Both the position numbers and the translations under genes were made by a program. A stretch of DNA of 64,000 bases from Pseudomonas sp. H1h (lineage in GTDB: Bacteria; Pseudomonadota; Gammaproteobacteria; Pseudomonadales; Pseudomonadaceae), in the NCBI RefSeq assembly GCF_000633255.1, contig NZ_AYMJ01000029.1, positions 1 through 64,000 on the forward strand. The letters are read 5' to 3'. The notes below the pieces were generated by a model, which saw only the letters and a program-made list of their open reading frames with translations, had not been told where the DNA came from and made no database searches. Below are positions 63,121 to 64,000 of this stretch, one piece after another (position 1 is the stretch's first letter; every line of letters starts with the position of its first letter).

Positions 63121-63631
63121 GGTCAGCACCTCGCGTCGTCTGGTTGACGTAGGTGGCGCGGTTGAACAACCCCAGCAGACCTTGAATACCCCGGAACACC
63201 TGCAGACGAATCGCCGCCAGTTCCTGATCAGTCACCACACCGTCGCCGATGCTCTTGGCCCAGGTCTCGGCCAGATCGGCGACCTGGCGGAAGTATTCGG
63301 CGATGCCGGTGGTCAAGGTCTCGGGCATGTCGTTGGTGTAGGTGTCGGCCAGTTCCTGCCAGATCGTGTCGCCGACCAGCGCGTGCACCGCATCCAGAAT
63401 GCGGCGATCCTTGGTCAGTTCGAGGATCTCGCCAAACTCCTGAATGTTGATGGAGTGGCTCGGGTGGGTCGGCGACAGTTTGTGCTGCAGCGTGGTCGGG
63501 TTACGACCGGTCGTGGCAGCGATGGCAGCAGCGCCACCCGGGTACTCGCGAGCGGCGTGGTACAGCGCTAAATCGAGCGGCAGGATTTCCCGCTGCGCCC
63601 GTTCCAGAGAACTAAGAGCGATTCGGCTCAT
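63113..63631 (-). CDS. Phage CII-family regulatory protein
   Basis: A 172-residue protein with an N-terminal helix-turn-helix (YPGGAAAIAATTGRNPTTLQ, HKLSPTHPSHSINIQEFGEI) and a helical C-terminus (LAETWAKSIGDGVVTDQELA), as in Pseudomonas phage CII-like proteins. AGGA lies eight bases before the ATG at 63631; the frame is open much further but without phage-like sequence. It is the first gene of the early phage operon. Confidence 0.85.
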   Translation of the reverse strand: MSRIALSSLERAQREILPLDLALYHAAREYPGGAAAIAATTGRNPTTLQHKLSPTHPSHSINIQEFGEILELTKDRRILDAVHALVGDTIWQELADTYTNDMPETLTTGIAEYFRQVADLAETWAKSIGDGVVTDQELAAIRLQVFRGIQGLLGLFNRATYVNQTTRGADRG

Positions 63632-63818
63632 GGCATTAATCCTAAAAGTTGCCAGTGCCATGCGACAGATGTTGGTGATACATTTGCCGCGTGGTCTGGA
63701 GAGGCCCAAACGCCGGCTAGATCCGCTAGATCGAAACCGGCACCGTGCCGGGGCGAACAATCCGTTGTTCACCCCTGGCGCAACAGCTGCCAGCTCTGTG
63801 GTAAGAACGGCAGCAACA

Positions 63819-63838
63819 CCAAGGCTTCCGAGCCTTGG
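63819..63838. repeat. Inverted repeat in the phage control region
   Basis: CCAAGGCT-TCCG-AGCCTTGG, an 8-bp perfect stem with a 4-base loop, in the 370-base gene-free stretch before the CII-like gene. Confidence 0.55.
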
Positions 63839-63890
63839 AAACGCGATGAGGGTCGGCGGCATGTGGTGTGCGCACCTACTGACATCGCGG

Positions 63891-63919
63891 CCCGATAGCA
63901 TTGTGGTGATGCTATCGGG
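63891..63919. promoter_or_regulatory. Palindromic operator candidate
   Basis: CCCGATAGCAT, 7 bases, then ATGCTATCGGG: a perfect 11-bp inverted repeat in the early-operon control region, where a phage repressor or Cro-type protein would bind. Confidence 0.6.
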
Positions 63920-63927
63920 AGAAACTG

Positions 63928-63952
63928 GGCGACCCTTGGGTCGCCTTTTTTC
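63928..63952 (+). terminator. Rho-independent terminator
   Basis: GGCGACCC pairs with GGGTCGCC across two bases, followed by TTTTTT. No plus-strand gene precedes it, so it may end a short RNA or a transcript from the phage control region. Confidence 0.8.
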
Positions 63953-64000
63953 TATGCAGAGTTTTTTTCTGAAACTGACTCCGCTGGAAAGATTTCTGGG

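Larger units (their letters stand above)
58304..63952 (-). mobile_element. Partial prophage (early/lysis region)
   Basis: A run of phage genes on the minus strand: CII-like regulator, TraR/DksA zinc finger, primase-helicase, Q-like regulator, holin and small terminase subunit, with a KTSC gene on the opposite strand. The next gene after the small terminase belongs to the iron-uptake set, so large terminase, portal, capsid and tail genes are missing on that side. The right boundary, integrase and repressor lie beyond the window or are lost. Confidence 0.8.

Overview
The window reads as a Pseudomonas chromosome, most likely of the P. fluorescens group. This is judged from the GC-rich, densely packed genes, the protein sequences of gnd, zwf, galU, cptA, modABC and ada, a REP-like element at the left edge, and the type of accessory genes present. 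No rRNA, no intact tRNA and no CRISPR array was seen.

Positions 1-29 kb are mainly core or stable genome. They hold a gnd-zwf-HAD phosphatase operon with ATGA overlaps, cptA (lipopolysaccharide phosphoethanolamine transfer) and galU. They also hold an alkylation-repair operon (2OG-Fe(II) oxygenase, alkB, ada), an acuI/yhdH-type reductase, a large secreted Gly/Trp-rich protein and a nitronate monooxygenase. modABC is preceded by a near-perfect ModE operator. A type IB topoisomerase, an ABC-F ATPase, several short unknown genes, msrA and an aldehyde dehydrogenase/LysR divergent pair follow.

At about 29.57 kb there is only the 3' part of a tRNA-Leu(UAA) gene, followed by its terminator. This looks like one junction of an integrated element. 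Immediately inside lies a roughly 1000-residue fusion of a caspase-like (C14) peptidase with a Ski2-type helicase, with a small companion gene downstream. It is the best candidate here for an undescribed defence system.

Positions 33.9-40 kb are mixed accessory DNA: a GAF-HWE histidine kinase, small envelope proteins (including a 49-residue lipoprotein and a frameshifted gene), a diguanylate cyclase and several unknowns. The intergenic spaces carry a degenerate dispersed repeat that I did not see in the core part.

Positions 40-58 kb form a metal- and cofactor-scarcity region. First comes a B12-sparing block: a MetR-like regulator, a flavin reductase, a core methionine synthase (MesD type), its DUF1852 partner (MesX type), a MetF-like protein, queH, and cbtBA under a cobalamin riboswitch. 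After a short block of unknown genes comes a zinc-scarcity block: dksA2, a dihydroorotase remnant and rpmE2 (L31 type B) with Zur-like boxes. It continues with a TonB receptor broken by an in-frame stop, a DUF4198 protein and a His-rich protein. Last is an iron-type fecI-fecR-fecA signalling set with a Fur box.

Positions 58.3-64 kb are part of a lambdoid-type prophage: CII-like regulator, TraR/DksA zinc finger, TOPRIM/VirE primase-helicase, Q-like regulator, holin and small terminase subunit. No large terminase or structural genes lie beyond the small terminase gene, so the prophage is either truncated there or continues past the window on the other side.
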